A stretch of DNA of 41,109 nucleotides from a virus. Each line of letters starts with the position of its first letter. Position 1 is the stretch's first letter. A program made the translations under genes and the position numbers. Under the pieces are notes generated by a model. It was not told the origin of the DNA. It did not search any database and saw nothing but the letters and a program-made list of their open reading frames with translations. The stretch is taken from IMG/VR virus record IMGVR_UViG_3300030060_005287, positions 1 to 41,109 of that record. The stretch is one strand, 5' to 3'. Positions 1-8,389 of the stretch are shown one piece after another.

Positions 1-189
1 GCAGACAACGGAATTCAATCTGGAATTCACTATCCAATTCCAATCGAACAAACTAAAATTTATAAAAATCGAGGATGGAAAAATGAATTGACTAGGCTCT
101 TTGCAGAGCAAACCATGAGTCTACCAATGCATCCTTTTATGACGAGAGAAGAAGTAGAAAAAGTAGCAAAAGTTTTGAATGGGGTTTAA
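1..189 (+). CDS. DegT/DnrJ/EryC1/StrS aminotransferase, C-terminal fragment
   Basis: Only the last 62 codons are in the window; the reading frame is open from base 1 and stops at 187-189. The piece contains SGIHYPIPI, typical of the C-terminal domain of PLP-dependent sugar aminotransferases of the DegT/DnrJ/EryC1/StrS family, followed by a short helix with LPMHPFMTREEVEKV, which matches the usual end of these enzymes (LP.HP.M...EVE.V). The family transfers an amino group to a keto-sugar nucleotide. The next gene starts 2 bp after its stop, so it is the first visible member of the sugar operon. The catalytic lysine lies outside the window, so activity cannot be judged. Confidence 0.8.
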   Translation, partial: ADNGIQSGIHYPIPIEQTKIYKNRGWKNELTRLFAEQTMSLPMHPFMTREEVEKVAKVLNGV

Positions 190-191
190 TT

Positions 192-1043
192 ATGAAGTTA
201 GATATCATGACATTTTCTGTAAACGAAAAGGATGAGTACACTCGTTTCTGGGATCCATTATCCGAACATGTAAAGAAGAACTTAAATCTACATCCAGTTC
301 TTTTGTACGTTGGTAAAGATGATATAGAATTTTCTGAAGAATATGGAGATGTTCATAGAATTTACTGTGGGGATGATATCCCAACGTATATTCCTTCTAC
401 ATGGGGTTGGTTTTGGATAGCATCTCAGTATCCAGAAAAAACTTGTATGCAAAGTGGAATAGACATGGTAGTGACAAACAAAGACTATTTTAATGACAAG
501 ATAAAAGATCTAGATGATGATTGCTACGTTGTTTCAAATGCCGACTCATACACCACCCCGAATGATTTTGATTATTGGATGCAGCAGTATAATACGTTTA
601 CTTCATATTATCATATTGCGAAGGGTAAAATATTTAAAGAAGCGTTAGACTTAGAAGATGATTTTGTAGAGGAAGTGAAAAAATTGAATTCATGTGATTA
701 TTCCTCTGTAGGATATTCAGACAATCCTTCTCCCTTTCTACAAGAGACTTGCAGCACTAATGGAGGGAAATGGTGCTTAGATGAAATACACTCGACCGAA
801 CTTTTAAGAAGATACTCGCACAACGGAGGAAAGGTTGTTTCTCATAGTATGTCATCCGCTCATCGTTTCGGTGTACCCGACTATTTAGTAGAATGGTGTA
901 TAAAAAATAATGTGGATTATAATGGACTATCCTCGTTCGCTCAAAGTCTTGCTGGAGCAGATACAACTAGACCTATGGATGATTTTCATCTTACAAAACC
1001 GTACCCATCCAAAGAGTCGATAAGGAAAATGCTAGGACTATGA
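192..1043 (+). CDS. Unknown protein of sugar cluster, possible GT-A-like glycosyltransferase
   Basis: 283 aa, not recognised with certainty. It has no signal peptide or membrane segment. The N-terminal half alternates beta-like stretches (KLDIMTFSV, HPVLLYVGKD) with acidic loops, and the centre has CMQSGIDMVV and CYVVSNADSY, short acidic motifs of the sort that bind metal and nucleotide-sugar in GT-A enzymes. The layout (Trp-rich middle, then an acidic beta-strand, then a C-terminal helix rich in basic residues) resembles the unknown protein at 6279-7061, so the two may share a fold. It overlaps the following HAD phosphatase gene by 4 bp (ATGA), so the two are likely coupled. Role in glycan transfer is inferred from context only. 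Confidence 0.45.
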   Translation: MKLDIMTFSVNEKDEYTRFWDPLSEHVKKNLNLHPVLLYVGKDDIEFSEEYGDVHRIYCGDDIPTYIPSTWGWFWIASQYPEKTCMQSGIDMVVTNKDYFNDKIKDLDDDCYVVSNADSYTTPNDFDYWMQQYNTFTSYYHIAKGKIFKEALDLEDDFVEEVKKLNSCDYSSVGYSDNPSPFLQETCSTNGGKWCLDEIHSTELLRRYSHNGGKVVSHSMSSAHRFGVPDYLVEWCIKNNVDYNGLSSFAQSLAGADTTRPMDDFHLTKPYPSKESIRKMLGL

Positions 1044-1567
1044 TTGAATTAATTATTTTAGATGTAGATGGAGTTATGACTGACGGTAGAAAATACTACG
1101 GTAAAGATGGAACACCATTTGGAAAAACATATTGTGATAAAGATTTCACTGCAATCAAAAGATTTAAAGGCTCCGGTGTTCCCGTCTGTTTTTTGTCTGG
1201 TGACGAAAATATAAACAAAGAAATGGCTAAAAATAGAAAGGTTCCCTTCTATTCTGCAAGAGGAAAAGACAAGGTAAGTTTTATCCCTCAACTGTCCCAA
1301 GACTTTAAAGCAAAACCAGAGAATATGGTTTACGTTGGTGATGATCTTTTTGATCTATCAATTATGAAAGCGGTGGGACATCCTTACTGTCCATCTGATT
1401 CGAGCAGAGAACTAATCACTTATTGCAATTCAAATTTTAATTTTATGAAATCGGTTGGTGGTGATAATGTTGTTGCGGAACTTTTCTATATCCTCTTGGA
1501 TAAGCGTCTTGTCAATGACTGTACGATGCAAGACATAGAAAACTTAGACAAACAAGAGATATTTTAA
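1040..1567 (+). CDS. HAD-family phosphatase, KdsC-like
   Basis: 175 aa, close to the length of KdsC (KDO-8-phosphate phosphatase). HAD motif I is LDVDGVMTDG with nucleophile D8 and acid/base D10; motif II is FLSGDE with S53; motif III lysine is probably K78 in GKDKVSF; motif IV is YVGDDLFDLSIM with D101/D102. The tail GHPYCPSDSS also follows the KdsC pattern (vG...aPaDA). The family removes phosphate from 8- or 9-carbon sugar acids or other sugar phosphates; no KdsA or KdsB homologue is visible here, so the substrate is open. Cytoplasmic. Neighbours are a PfkB kinase and a nucleotidyltransferase-isomerase fusion, which argues for dephosphorylation of a sugar bisphosphate or phosphate in one pathway. 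It ends in a 1-bp overlap (TAATG) with the next gene. Confidence 0.85.
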   Translation: MIELIILDVDGVMTDGRKYYGKDGTPFGKTYCDKDFTAIKRFKGSGVPVCFLSGDENINKEMAKNRKVPFYSARGKDKVSFIPQLSQDFKAKPENMVYVGDDLFDLSIMKAVGHPYCPSDSSRELITYCNSNFNFMKSVGGDNVVAELFYILLDKRLVNDCTMQDIENLDKQEIF

Positions 1568-2262
1568 TGAGACTATCTGTAGTTGGTAAAAAATATTTAG
1601 ATCTTATATTGGAAGTAGATCAGTTTACACATAATGAAACAAACAGAGTTCATAATGTTACGGAAAGATTAGGAGGTCTGTATAATATACTCACTTTAGA
1701 TTTAGGTGATCATAGTTGTATATCCCCAACAATAGAAGGCGTAAAAAGAGCGATTGTTGTTAATGAAAAAAAACCATCTCAAAGATCTTCTTTGACATGG
1801 GATAAAATTAATCTTTACAGTTATGATTTACCAACTGACGGTGACTGGATTCATGTCATGTATATCGACGACGTAGATGATCCCAATAAATTCATGTACT
1901 GCAAATCTCCGTTCAGTATAGATTTTTGCACCGACACGGACAGGACTCGATTTTCTAGTATTATAAACTCAAGTGAACTTGTATTTGACTCTAGAGAGAG
2001 AAAACATTTATATGATAACATAAGCACAAACACTCCACTAGTTTTTCATGATAAATATGGATGTGAGGTTGTTATAGAAAATGAAATTGTATTCAGTTAT
2101 AATAATGAACCAATAGATGTAAATAATATAAATGGAGCAGGAGACATATTCTCGGCATTTTTTATAAAAGAATACACCTTAAGTAATTTTGAAAACGCAT
2201 GTAAAATAGCAACTAAAAAAACCGTGAGTGAATTAGTCAGGAGACAAAATGAAAAAGTATAA
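1567..2262 (+). CDS. PfkB/ribokinase-family sugar kinase, short and divergent
   Basis: 231 aa against roughly 300 for the family. The N-terminus has the glycine pair of the substrate site (RLGGLYN, residues 34-40), and the C-terminal part has the hallmark anion-hole and catalytic-base motif NGAGDIFSAFF (residues 189-199; D193 would be the base). The middle is reduced, with the lid region hard to see, so the substrate cannot be guessed from sequence. PfkB kinases phosphorylate sugars or sugar phosphates using ATP; the kinase half of HldE is a member and works in NDP-heptose synthesis. Located between a HAD phosphatase (1-bp overlap) and a nucleotidyltransferase-isomerase fusion (14-bp overlap), it fits the kinase step of an NDP-sugar route. 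Confidence 0.75.
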   Translation: MRLSVVGKKYLDLILEVDQFTHNETNRVHNVTERLGGLYNILTLDLGDHSCISPTIEGVKRAIVVNEKKPSQRSSLTWDKINLYSYDLPTDGDWIHVMYIDDVDDPNKFMYCKSPFSIDFCTDTDRTRFSSIINSSELVFDSRERKHLYDNISTNTPLVFHDKYGCEVVIENEIVFSYNNEPIDVNNINGAGDIFSAFFIKEYTLSNFENACKIATKKTVSELVRRQNEKV

Positions 2263-3418
2263 CATGCTCATTCCAATCGCCGGAAAGGCACAGAGATTTT
2301 TAGATAAAGGTTATACTATGCCTAAACCTCTGATCATGGCAAAAACAAAACAGATAATTGATTGGGCTTTGGAATCGGTAGACACCACCGATTGTAATTT
2401 GATTTTTGCAGTTAGGCTCGATCATATCCATAACTTTTCCATTGACGACATCCTAAGAAAAAAGTTCGGTGATGATATACAGATAGTCGTGGTAGATCAT
2501 GAAACGGATGGATCTGTTTCAACATGTCTAATCGCTAAAGATAAAATAAATAATGATAAACCACTTATCATCTACACCCCAGATGTATATTTTCAAAATA
2601 CATTTGATCCCGATAGGATACCGAAAGACTCGGATGGATTCATTTTGACTTTCAAGGCAAATAGTCCTGCACACAGTTACGTTGAATTAAATAATCAGGG
2701 GTTAGCGGTGCGGACAGCAGAGAAACAAGTGATAAGTTCCAATGCTGCGGTAGGACTTTACTATTACAAGAGCGGTAGAATGTTTGTTGATTATGCAGAG
2801 GAGATGATACACAACAACGAAAGAACTAAAGATGAGTTTTATATTTGTCCGATGTATAATTATATGATTCGTGATAAAATGTCTGTCCAAATCAAACAGG
2901 TAGAAAAAATGCATGTATTGGGAACTCCACAAGAATTAGAATTTTTTGTTGACAATGTTTGTTATGAGTTCGGAGAGAAACCAATTGCATTATGTGGAGA
3001 TCATTCTGGGTTCAAGACAAAAGAAAAGACAAAGCGTATATTGAATAAACACAAAATACCGTATATTGATTTTGGACCTGCTGTCTCAAAAGACTCTGAT
3101 TATAATGATTTCGTTTCACAGGCAACAAATGCAATACAAAAAAATGTATGCGATTTTGCTATGGGGTTTTGCAGAACAGGACAGGGTGTTAATTTAGCAG
3201 CGAACCATACAAATGGAATCAGAGCGGCATTAATTTTAGATGAATATATGGCAGAGATGTCAAGACGACACAACTGTGCTAACTTTTTTAGTATCCCAGA
3301 AAAATATGTTGATACAGAGATGCTTGAAAAAATTATTACTGAACTTAAAAACAATTCTTTTGATGGCGGACGACATATGACTAGGATGAAAAGAACTATC
3401 TATGGAACCGACACATGA
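2249..3418 (+). CDS. Fusion: sugar nucleotidyltransferase + RpiB/LacAB-type sugar-phosphate isomerase
   Basis: 389 aa with two domains. Residues 1 to about 240 are a Rossmann-like sugar nucleotidyltransferase: IPIAGKAQRF (8-17) is a variant of the G-x-G-x-R nucleotide loop, MPKPLI (24-29) holds the usual lysine, and YTPDVYF carries the metal-site Asp. Residues 245-389 are an RpiB-type isomerase: DHSGF (251-255), DYNDF, a Cys loop FCRTGQGVNLAAN with C308 in the position of the RpiB catalytic Cys, NGIRAAL, and SRRHNCANF. A CGTG-to-CRTG change stands next to the cysteine. SD CAGGAG precedes ATG. Fusing an isomerase and a nucleotidyltransferase puts the first and last steps of an NDP-sugar route in one chain; with the kinase and HAD phosphatase just upstream all four chemistries are present. 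Confidence 0.85.
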   Translation: MKKYNMLIPIAGKAQRFLDKGYTMPKPLIMAKTKQIIDWALESVDTTDCNLIFAVRLDHIHNFSIDDILRKKFGDDIQIVVVDHETDGSVSTCLIAKDKINNDKPLIIYTPDVYFQNTFDPDRIPKDSDGFILTFKANSPAHSYVELNNQGLAVRTAEKQVISSNAAVGLYYYKSGRMFVDYAEEMIHNNERTKDEFYICPMYNYMIRDKMSVQIKQVEKMHVLGTPQELEFFVDNVCYEFGEKPIALCGDHSGFKTKEKTKRILNKHKIPYIDFGPAVSKDSDYNDFVSQATNAIQKNVCDFAMGFCRTGQGVNLAANHTNGIRAALILDEYMAEMSRRHNCANFFSIPEKYVDTEMLEKIITELKNNSFDGGRHMTRMKRTIYGTDT

Positions 3419-3873
3419 ATATAATATCCCATCGAGGAAATTTAAACGGTCCGGATCCACGAAACGAAAATACTATTTCTCAAATCCAAAAGGCAAAAGA
3501 TAACGGATTTGATGTTGAGGTTGACGTATGGTGGTATAAAGAAAATTTTTGGTTAGGACACGACGAACCAGAACAAAAAATATTAAAATCATTTTTAACG
3601 CAAGGAAACCTCTGGGTACACGCTAAAAATTTAGAAGCGGTTAAGGAACTTCAATACGTTGATACGAACTGGTTTTGGCACGAAAATGATAAAGTTACTC
3701 TGACACGGAGAGGAAATATTTGGTGTTTTCCGGGTAATGAGGTGGATGGGGGAATCATGGTAGATAATGGACCTGTGCCATACGGACAAGCAGCGAAAGT
3801 AAAAGTGCAGGGAGTCTGCACTGATTATCCCTTGAGGTGGAAAAATGAAAATAGCAGTATTACTTCCGGGTGA
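3415..3873 (+). CDS. Short GDPD/PI-PLC-like phosphodiesterase domain protein
   Basis: 152 aa. The start IISHRGN with ENT nearby (residues 3-9 and 18-20), then VEVDVWW (34-40) and LGHDEP (47-52), follow the active-site layout of glycerophosphodiester phosphodiesterases: HRG, the acidic pair E-x-D and a second His. The chain is much shorter than typical enzymes (about 240-300 aa) but still ends in VCTDYP, the usual last strand, so it looks like a compact version, not a broken copy. Family members cleave glycerophosphodiesters; in sugar clusters the role may instead be processing or transfer of a phosphodiester-linked decoration. It starts in an ATGA overlap with the previous gene and overlaps the next by 29 bp. 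Confidence 0.65.
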   Translation: MNIISHRGNLNGPDPRNENTISQIQKAKDNGFDVEVDVWWYKENFWLGHDEPEQKILKSFLTQGNLWVHAKNLEAVKELQYVDTNWFWHENDKVTLTRRGNIWCFPGNEVDGGIMVDNGPVPYGQAAKVKVQGVCTDYPLRWKNENSSITSG

Positions 3874-4471
3874 ACTCAGAAATGCGTTGGAAACTTTTCC
3901 TAGTCTTTATGAACACATCATAGAGCCTACGTCCGCCGATATTTACGTCAGTAGTTATCACACAGATAATGAGAATGAGATACTACACGAAATCAAACCA
4001 AAGAAAGTTTTTTTAGAAGACAAAGTGGATCTTGGTTTTGATGAGGAAAAGTATCTAAAAAATCAACCAACAAGATTAACCTATATCAGCAAACCCATGA
4101 ACTGCATGTACATGTGGAGAAAGATAAAACAATGCTTTGATCTTGTGGAAGGCGAATATGATTACATAATCAAAACTCGTCCCGACTGTCACTATACAGA
4201 AAATATTAATATGAATGTCATGATACCCAAAGCGTTTAATATACCATCGGGTGGTGACTATGAGGGTGGATATTTTGACATGTTGTGTGTATCATCACAT
4301 GAAAACATGAAACACTATTGTAGTTTGATTGATCATATACTAGATTATAGAGATGCAGGAATACCCCTACACTCCGAGTGTCTTCTTAAAAAGCATCTAT
4401 ATGATCAGTATATAAATAGAATTGAGTATCCTGTTTTTCTAAGAGGTTCACAGTTTAATGTGAAATGGTGA
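3845..4471 (+). CDS. Unknown protein, glycosyltransferase-like
   Basis: 208 aa, with no exact family assigned. It begins KIAVLLPGELRN, a strand and loop seen in capsule and LPS decoration proteins, and has IIKTRPDCHY near residue 105, where an Arg-Pro-Asp triplet follows a hydrophobic strand as in many marine-phage and bacterial glycosyltransferase-like proteins. No signal peptide or membrane segment. The ATG is preceded by GAGGTGG and overlaps the end of the phosphodiesterase gene by 29 bp, so translation is likely coupled. Its place among transferases supports a role in glycan assembly; the chemistry cannot be stated. Confidence 0.45.
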   Translation: MKIAVLLPGELRNALETFPSLYEHIIEPTSADIYVSSYHTDNENEILHEIKPKKVFLEDKVDLGFDEEKYLKNQPTRLTYISKPMNCMYMWRKIKQCFDLVEGEYDYIIKTRPDCHYTENINMNVMIPKAFNIPSGGDYEGGYFDMLCVSSHENMKHYCSLIDHILDYRDAGIPLHSECLLKKHLYDQYINRIEYPVFLRGSQFNVKW

Positions 4472-4478
4472 TTTTATT

Positions 4479-5318
4479 ATGAGAGTATTATTATTACAAG
4501 ATGGCGGCGAACATGAAAAGAACAAGCACTTAAGAGAGTGTTTGACTTTGCAAAAAGGAATTCGTAATATAGGATCCCACTGTGATGTCTGGGGAAGGAA
4601 TCACCCTCATTGTGATGCTAGTGTTCTCCCTGATTTTGATTCGTATGATCTGGTTGTTGATCTATGGGAAGTCTATCACTCAAGATTGGATCTTAGTGGG
4701 GTAAAGACTAAGAAGTTTTTATGGTCTTGTGATGCACATGTGCAAGGAGAGCAGAGATATATTGACATCATGAATCAAGGTGGTTATGATGCCATTTTAA
4801 CAAACGCAAAGAACATGTTTACTGAAGTACAGTCACATTGGTTTAAGCCTTGGATTGACTTAGACTCGATTAGGAAAAAGGACATCGAAAAAACTTCTCT
4901 CATAGGATTCTGTGGGAACAGAAATCCAGAAAGAAATCATTACATCGATAGACTATCAAATGAGTTCGATATGGTTCAGGATATTTTTGTTATAGGTGAT
5001 GACATGGTAAATGCTATTAATTCATACCACATTCACTTCAATCAAAACTTGGGATACCCTCACGGATTTTCGTATAGAGTTCCAGAGACACTTGCATGTG
5101 GGACTCTCTTATTAACCAATGAGAGTTACATGCACGAATTTCTAGGACTAGAAGATACAAAAAACTGTTTGATTTATAATACATTTGATGATATAATCGA
5201 TAGATTAAAGTGGGTAAAAGAAGGAAACCGGATACAAGAAATTGCAGACGCCGGACACGAACTAAGAAATCAATTCTCATTAGAGAATGCAGCAGAGACA
5301 CTAAGGGGATTACTATGA
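4479..5318 (+). CDS. GT-B-fold glycosyltransferase, CgeB-like group 1
   Basis: 279 aa. The C-terminal half shows the CgeB/Glyco_trans_1_2 pattern: a strand with GFCGNRNPERN, then HFNQNLGYPHGFSYRVPETLACGTLLLTN, where the Arg-x-x-Glu (RVPE) and the Cys-Gly pair correspond to the NDP-sugar binding helix and loop of GT-B enzymes, then a variable NCLIYNTFDDI stretch and a last helix. The N-terminal domain has VVDLWEVYHS and KFLWSCDAHV, typical of the acceptor half. It would act in the cytoplasm, moving a sugar from a nucleotide donor to a glycan or protein acceptor. No strong SD is seen before ATG; its stop overlaps the next start (ATGA at 5315-5318). Confidence 0.7.
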   Translation: MRVLLLQDGGEHEKNKHLRECLTLQKGIRNIGSHCDVWGRNHPHCDASVLPDFDSYDLVVDLWEVYHSRLDLSGVKTKKFLWSCDAHVQGEQRYIDIMNQGGYDAILTNAKNMFTEVQSHWFKPWIDLDSIRKKDIEKTSLIGFCGNRNPERNHYIDRLSNEFDMVQDIFVIGDDMVNAINSYHIHFNQNLGYPHGFSYRVPETLACGTLLLTNESYMHEFLGLEDTKNCLIYNTFDDIIDRLKWVKEGNRIQEIADAGHELRNQFSLENAAETLRGLL

Positions 5319-6277
5319 GTAAAGTTGACGGTAATGAAATTTTTTATGCTAGCCAACCAGAGCAGATAAAAGACATTTTACAAAGAAGACATGCGAACAA
5401 TAATGATTTATTGATTTACCATCATCTTGGGATGGGAGATCACATCGCACTTAGTGGACTGGTGCGAGAGATCATAAAAGACTCCGGTGCAGATAATGTC
5501 TATATCGCCTGTCTCACCCACAACATGGACAATGTTGCTAGACTGTTTATGGATTTAGACAATATTGGTTTAGTTGATGCAGGCAGAGCGTTGGGGGGAC
5601 ATGCAGGTCCCATGATGAACTGGATTAAGAACAACGGTCCTGCTAGAATTATACAGATCGGACACTCGGACTGGGGTAGACTAGAACAAACATGGGAAGG
5701 TTATGTTGACACTAAAGTATATCTGGCTGCTGGGTATGATATTAGATTGCGATGGGATAACTTCAAGTACGAAAGAAATCTAGATGCAGAGGAAGAAGTT
5801 TTCAAGAAACTAAATCCTAATGATGAAGAATATTGTTTTGTTCATGATCCGGGACAGAATCAACATGTTGCAGATGGTAACTGGAGAGGTTCAATCACCG
5901 ACGAGACAGTGAGACATGCATCCACTAGATCTAATCTAAAAATTATTAGAAACGATCCTACTGTTCCTATGCTGGATATGGGACTGTTTCTAGAGAGAGC
6001 ATCTGAACTTCATCTCATGGAAAGTTCAATTCGATGTTTGGTTGAGGGACTCGACACCCTGAACACTCGTCACTTCCATCATAGATATATTCGTGACTCT
6101 TATTGTTTAGATAATGGGACAATGAAGAGTTGGATGGTAATCGAGGAACCGGATCCTAAAAATTTCAAGACTAGTATTTTGAACGGTGCAGCACAGATTG
6201 AATACTTCACGAAGCATGGAGAGTTTTCAACGAACCTCAGAGCAACTGGGTTATATGAAGCGACATGGGTAGGATGA
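5315..6277 (+). CDS. Unknown protein, possible GT9-like (GT-B) glycosyltransferase
   Basis: 320 aa from the ATG at 5315, chosen because AGGGGAT lies just upstream and the ATG overlaps the previous stop; an in-frame upstream extension exists but reads as an Arg/Lys-rich shadow. The N-terminus LLIYHHLGMGDHIALSGL resembles the first strand and Gly loop of ADP-heptose:LPS heptosyltransferase-type (GT9) proteins, which open with a similar G-x-G-D signature. The middle contains EEYCFVHDPGQNQ, comparable to the strand that opens the donor-binding domain. The C-terminal part is not recognisable. Assignment is tentative; the protein could be any GT-B-like sugar enzyme. Confidence 0.5.
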   Translation: MSKVDGNEIFYASQPEQIKDILQRRHANNNDLLIYHHLGMGDHIALSGLVREIIKDSGADNVYIACLTHNMDNVARLFMDLDNIGLVDAGRALGGHAGPMMNWIKNNGPARIIQIGHSDWGRLEQTWEGYVDTKVYLAAGYDIRLRWDNFKYERNLDAEEEVFKKLNPNDEEYCFVHDPGQNQHVADGNWRGSITDETVRHASTRSNLKIIRNDPTVPMLDMGLFLERASELHLMESSIRCLVEGLDTLNTRHFHHRYIRDSYCLDNGTMKSWMVIEEPDPKNFKTSILNGAAQIEYFTKHGEFSTNLRATGLYEATWVG

Positions 6278-6278
6278 A

Positions 6279-7061
6279 ATGAATATAAAATTCCACAGAG
6301 TAATTCTCACTACAGATGAAAATCCAGGCACGCTAGAGGCATGGCCATTCATATCTTCTGCATGGAACACATGGTTTCCTGAAGTTTCTATTGAGTTAGC
6401 ATTTGTAACGGACAAAGACTTTAGTGATCCATATGTGAAACATATGACACAGTTTGGTAATATACATTTATTCAGAAAACCCAAGAAACAAGAAGTACCC
6501 TTACACAAAATAGTAAACGCATGTAAGGTATTACTTCCGTCCATGATAGGTGATGGTAGTATATGTCTGGTTACAACTCTGGATAGTTTTCCATTAAATA
6601 GAGAGTTTTATAAAAATGCAACAGATCCCGTAAAACAAAATAGAGTTCTTATACTAGGAGAAAATGAATTCGTAGTTAATTCTGACTATTTACGAAAGAT
6701 TGTAAATCCAGAAAACAAAACTTCAGGAGAACTTCTTTCTTCTTGGGATAAGTGGTTAGACAATTTTAATTGTCAACAGTTCTTCACTGATCACAGAGAG
6801 CGGGGCGCGAAGATTGATATATCACTAGCAGACAAGGGAAACTTTATTGACATGAGAAAGAGTGGTTCTATCGAGATGTCTAAGTTGTGGACATATCATT
6901 ATGATAAATGTATCATTCCACAAGTACCATTTAGTCAAATACAACCAAACTTAAAACTTCTAATTGATTTTGTTAGTACGAACGAAGTAAAATTTGAAAA
7001 TGTAGACAAGAATCCAAAACCACATTGGGTTGGTGTTAAGGAACCCGCAACTACACAATGA
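6279..7061 (+). CDS. Unknown protein of sugar cluster, possible GT-A-like
   Basis: 260 aa. No family is recognised. Visible features are a first strand FHRVILTTDENP, a Trp-rich helix (SSAWNTWFPE), a beta-strand ELAFVTDKDF, and an acidic motif LVTTLDSFPLN near residue 95 that could be the metal-binding site of a GT-A-type transferase. A related layout is seen in the protein at 192-1043. No signal peptide or membrane segment. GTAGGATGAA before the ATG supplies a weak ribosome site. The gene ends in an ATGA overlap with gmd, so its product is probably made together with the GDP-sugar dehydratase. Confidence 0.4.
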   Translation: MNIKFHRVILTTDENPGTLEAWPFISSAWNTWFPEVSIELAFVTDKDFSDPYVKHMTQFGNIHLFRKPKKQEVPLHKIVNACKVLLPSMIGDGSICLVTTLDSFPLNREFYKNATDPVKQNRVLILGENEFVVNSDYLRKIVNPENKTSGELLSSWDKWLDNFNCQQFFTDHRERGAKIDISLADKGNFIDMRKSGSIEMSKLWTYHYDKCIIPQVPFSQIQPNLKLLIDFVSTNEVKFENVDKNPKPHWVGVKEPATTQ

Positions 7062-8020
7062 AAAAAGTTGCAATCATAACTGGAGTTAATGGACAAGACG
7101 GATCCTATCTGTCTGATTTGTTATTGTCTAAAGGTTATCTGGTATATGGTATTAGTCGTTCGGGTTCATCATACAACCACCATGAAAATTTTAAAGTGAT
7201 TCGAGGGGATATTCGAGACAGCGGGTTGATGTGGAAAATTATTCATGACATTAAACCAGATGAAATCTACAACTTGGCAGCACAAGGTAGTCCTAGTTTA
7301 TCATTTGCTGTTCCAGAAGAAACTGTGAGTGGAATATGCACAGGAACTTTGGGTATACTGGAAGCGATTAAATCGATAGATCCAACTATAAGATTTTATC
7401 AAGCATCCTCCTCCGAAATGTTTGGAAACAATTTAAACATGCCAGATACTGGGTTCACGGAATCCTGTGCATTCTATCCGTCGTCACCATACGCATGTGC
7501 CAAAACATTCGCTCATAATTTGGTTCAAACATACAGAGTGCATCATGGACTTAAAGCGTCCAGTGGAATATTATTTAATCACGAATCACCCAGGCGTCCG
7601 TCTTCCTTTGTTACAAAAAAGATAACGTCTTCAGTTGCAAAAATAAAATTAGGATTACAGGATAAGTTGTACTTGGGTAACATAGAAGCCCAAAGAGACT
7701 GGGGATTTGCTGGTGATTATGTCAATGCTATGTGGTTGATGCTTCAACAAGAAGAACCAGAAGATTATGTTATATGCACAGGGAAAACTGCTTCCGTATT
7801 TAATTTTCTAGAGAGAGTTTTCTTTCATGCAGGGTTAGATGATCCGTATAAATATATTGAAGTCGATACCGCATTGGTTAGAAAGAATGAAAGTAAATGT
7901 GTTCGGGGTAATCCTAAAAAAGCAAATGAAAAACTAGGATGGTTCCCTAAGTATGATGTTGATAAATTGGCTAAGTTAATGTATAATCATGATTACTCAT
8001 TACTGAAAATGGAGGCGTGA
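7058..8020 (+). CDS. gmd: GDP-mannose 4,6-dehydratase
   Basis: 320 aa, somewhat shorter than bacterial Gmd (about 345-375). The NAD(P) loop is TGVNGQDGSYL (residues 8-18), the GMD-specific catalytic stretch is QASSSEMFG (115-123) with E120, the SDR pair is Y145-x3-K149 (YPSSPYACAK), and the GMD signature LFNHESPRR follows. The enzyme converts GDP-D-mannose to GDP-4-keto-6-deoxy-D-mannose, the entry to GDP-L-fucose, GDP-rhamnose, GDP-perosamine and others. The window has an SDR (8376) that could act later, an aminotransferase fragment (1-189) that would fit a perosamine-like amino sugar, and an O-fucosyltransferase-like protein (21223), but no clear GDP-fucose synthase. Deletions compared with the family seem to lie in the C-terminal half. 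Confidence 0.93.
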   Translation: MKKVAIITGVNGQDGSYLSDLLLSKGYLVYGISRSGSSYNHHENFKVIRGDIRDSGLMWKIIHDIKPDEIYNLAAQGSPSLSFAVPEETVSGICTGTLGILEAIKSIDPTIRFYQASSSEMFGNNLNMPDTGFTESCAFYPSSPYACAKTFAHNLVQTYRVHHGLKASSGILFNHESPRRPSSFVTKKITSSVAKIKLGLQDKLYLGNIEAQRDWGFAGDYVNAMWLMLQQEEPEDYVICTGKTASVFNFLERVFFHAGLDDPYKYIEVDTALVRKNESKCVRGNPKKANEKLGWFPKYDVDKLAKLMYNHDYSLLKMEA

Positions 8021-8389
8021 ATGAAAGTTGAAGTATCAGACGGTGACTTGGTTGACAAGTACACTATAGTTAAAATTAAGAGTGAACGAGTTAAGGATGA
8101 AAGTAAGTTAACTAACATCAATAATGAGTTAGTATACCTACAGGAAATCTTAGAAAAGATGAACGTATCAGAACAACTCGTCACTGATCTTTATAATATC
8201 AACTGTATTATCTGGGAGATCGAAGACAAAATCCGAAAGAAAGAAAAGGATCAGGAGTTCGATGAAAGATTTATTCATCTAGCCAGATCGGTTTATATAA
8301 AAAATGATAAGAGAGCAGAGATTAAAAAGAAGATAAATCTAGAGACGAATAGTACTCTGGTTGAGGAGAAAGATTATGTCCAGTACTAG
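8021..8389 (+). CDS. DUF6165-like small protein
   Basis: 122 aa, highly charged and mostly helical. The start MKVEVSDGDLVDKYTIVKIK followed by a helix with SERVKDESKLTNINNE matches, from memory, small proteins of the DUF6165 type (KIEVS.GE.VDKLTIL.IK), which sit beside glycosyltransferases in bacterial and phage sugar clusters and have no known reaction. No catalytic motif, signal peptide or membrane segment is visible. GGAGG lies 6 nt before the ATG. The stop lies 14 bp inside the following SDR gene, so the two are coupled. I assign it no activity. Confidence 0.6.
   Translation: MKVEVSDGDLVDKYTIVKIKSERVKDESKLTNINNELVYLQEILEKMNVSEQLVTDLYNINCIIWEIEDKIRKKEKDQEFDERFIHLARSVYIKNDKRAEIKKKINLETNSTLVEEKDYVQY

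Noticed and set aside
4407-4420. TATAAATA inside the gene at 3845-4471
   Set aside because: It lies inside a coding region, about 60 bp from the next start, and encodes the Y-I-N-R stretch of an intact protein; no boundary is near.
5210-5314. Upstream extension of the GT9-like gene
   Set aside because: The 35 extra residues are an Arg/Lys-rich shadow of the upstream transferase gene; SD and ATG at 5315 give a clean start.
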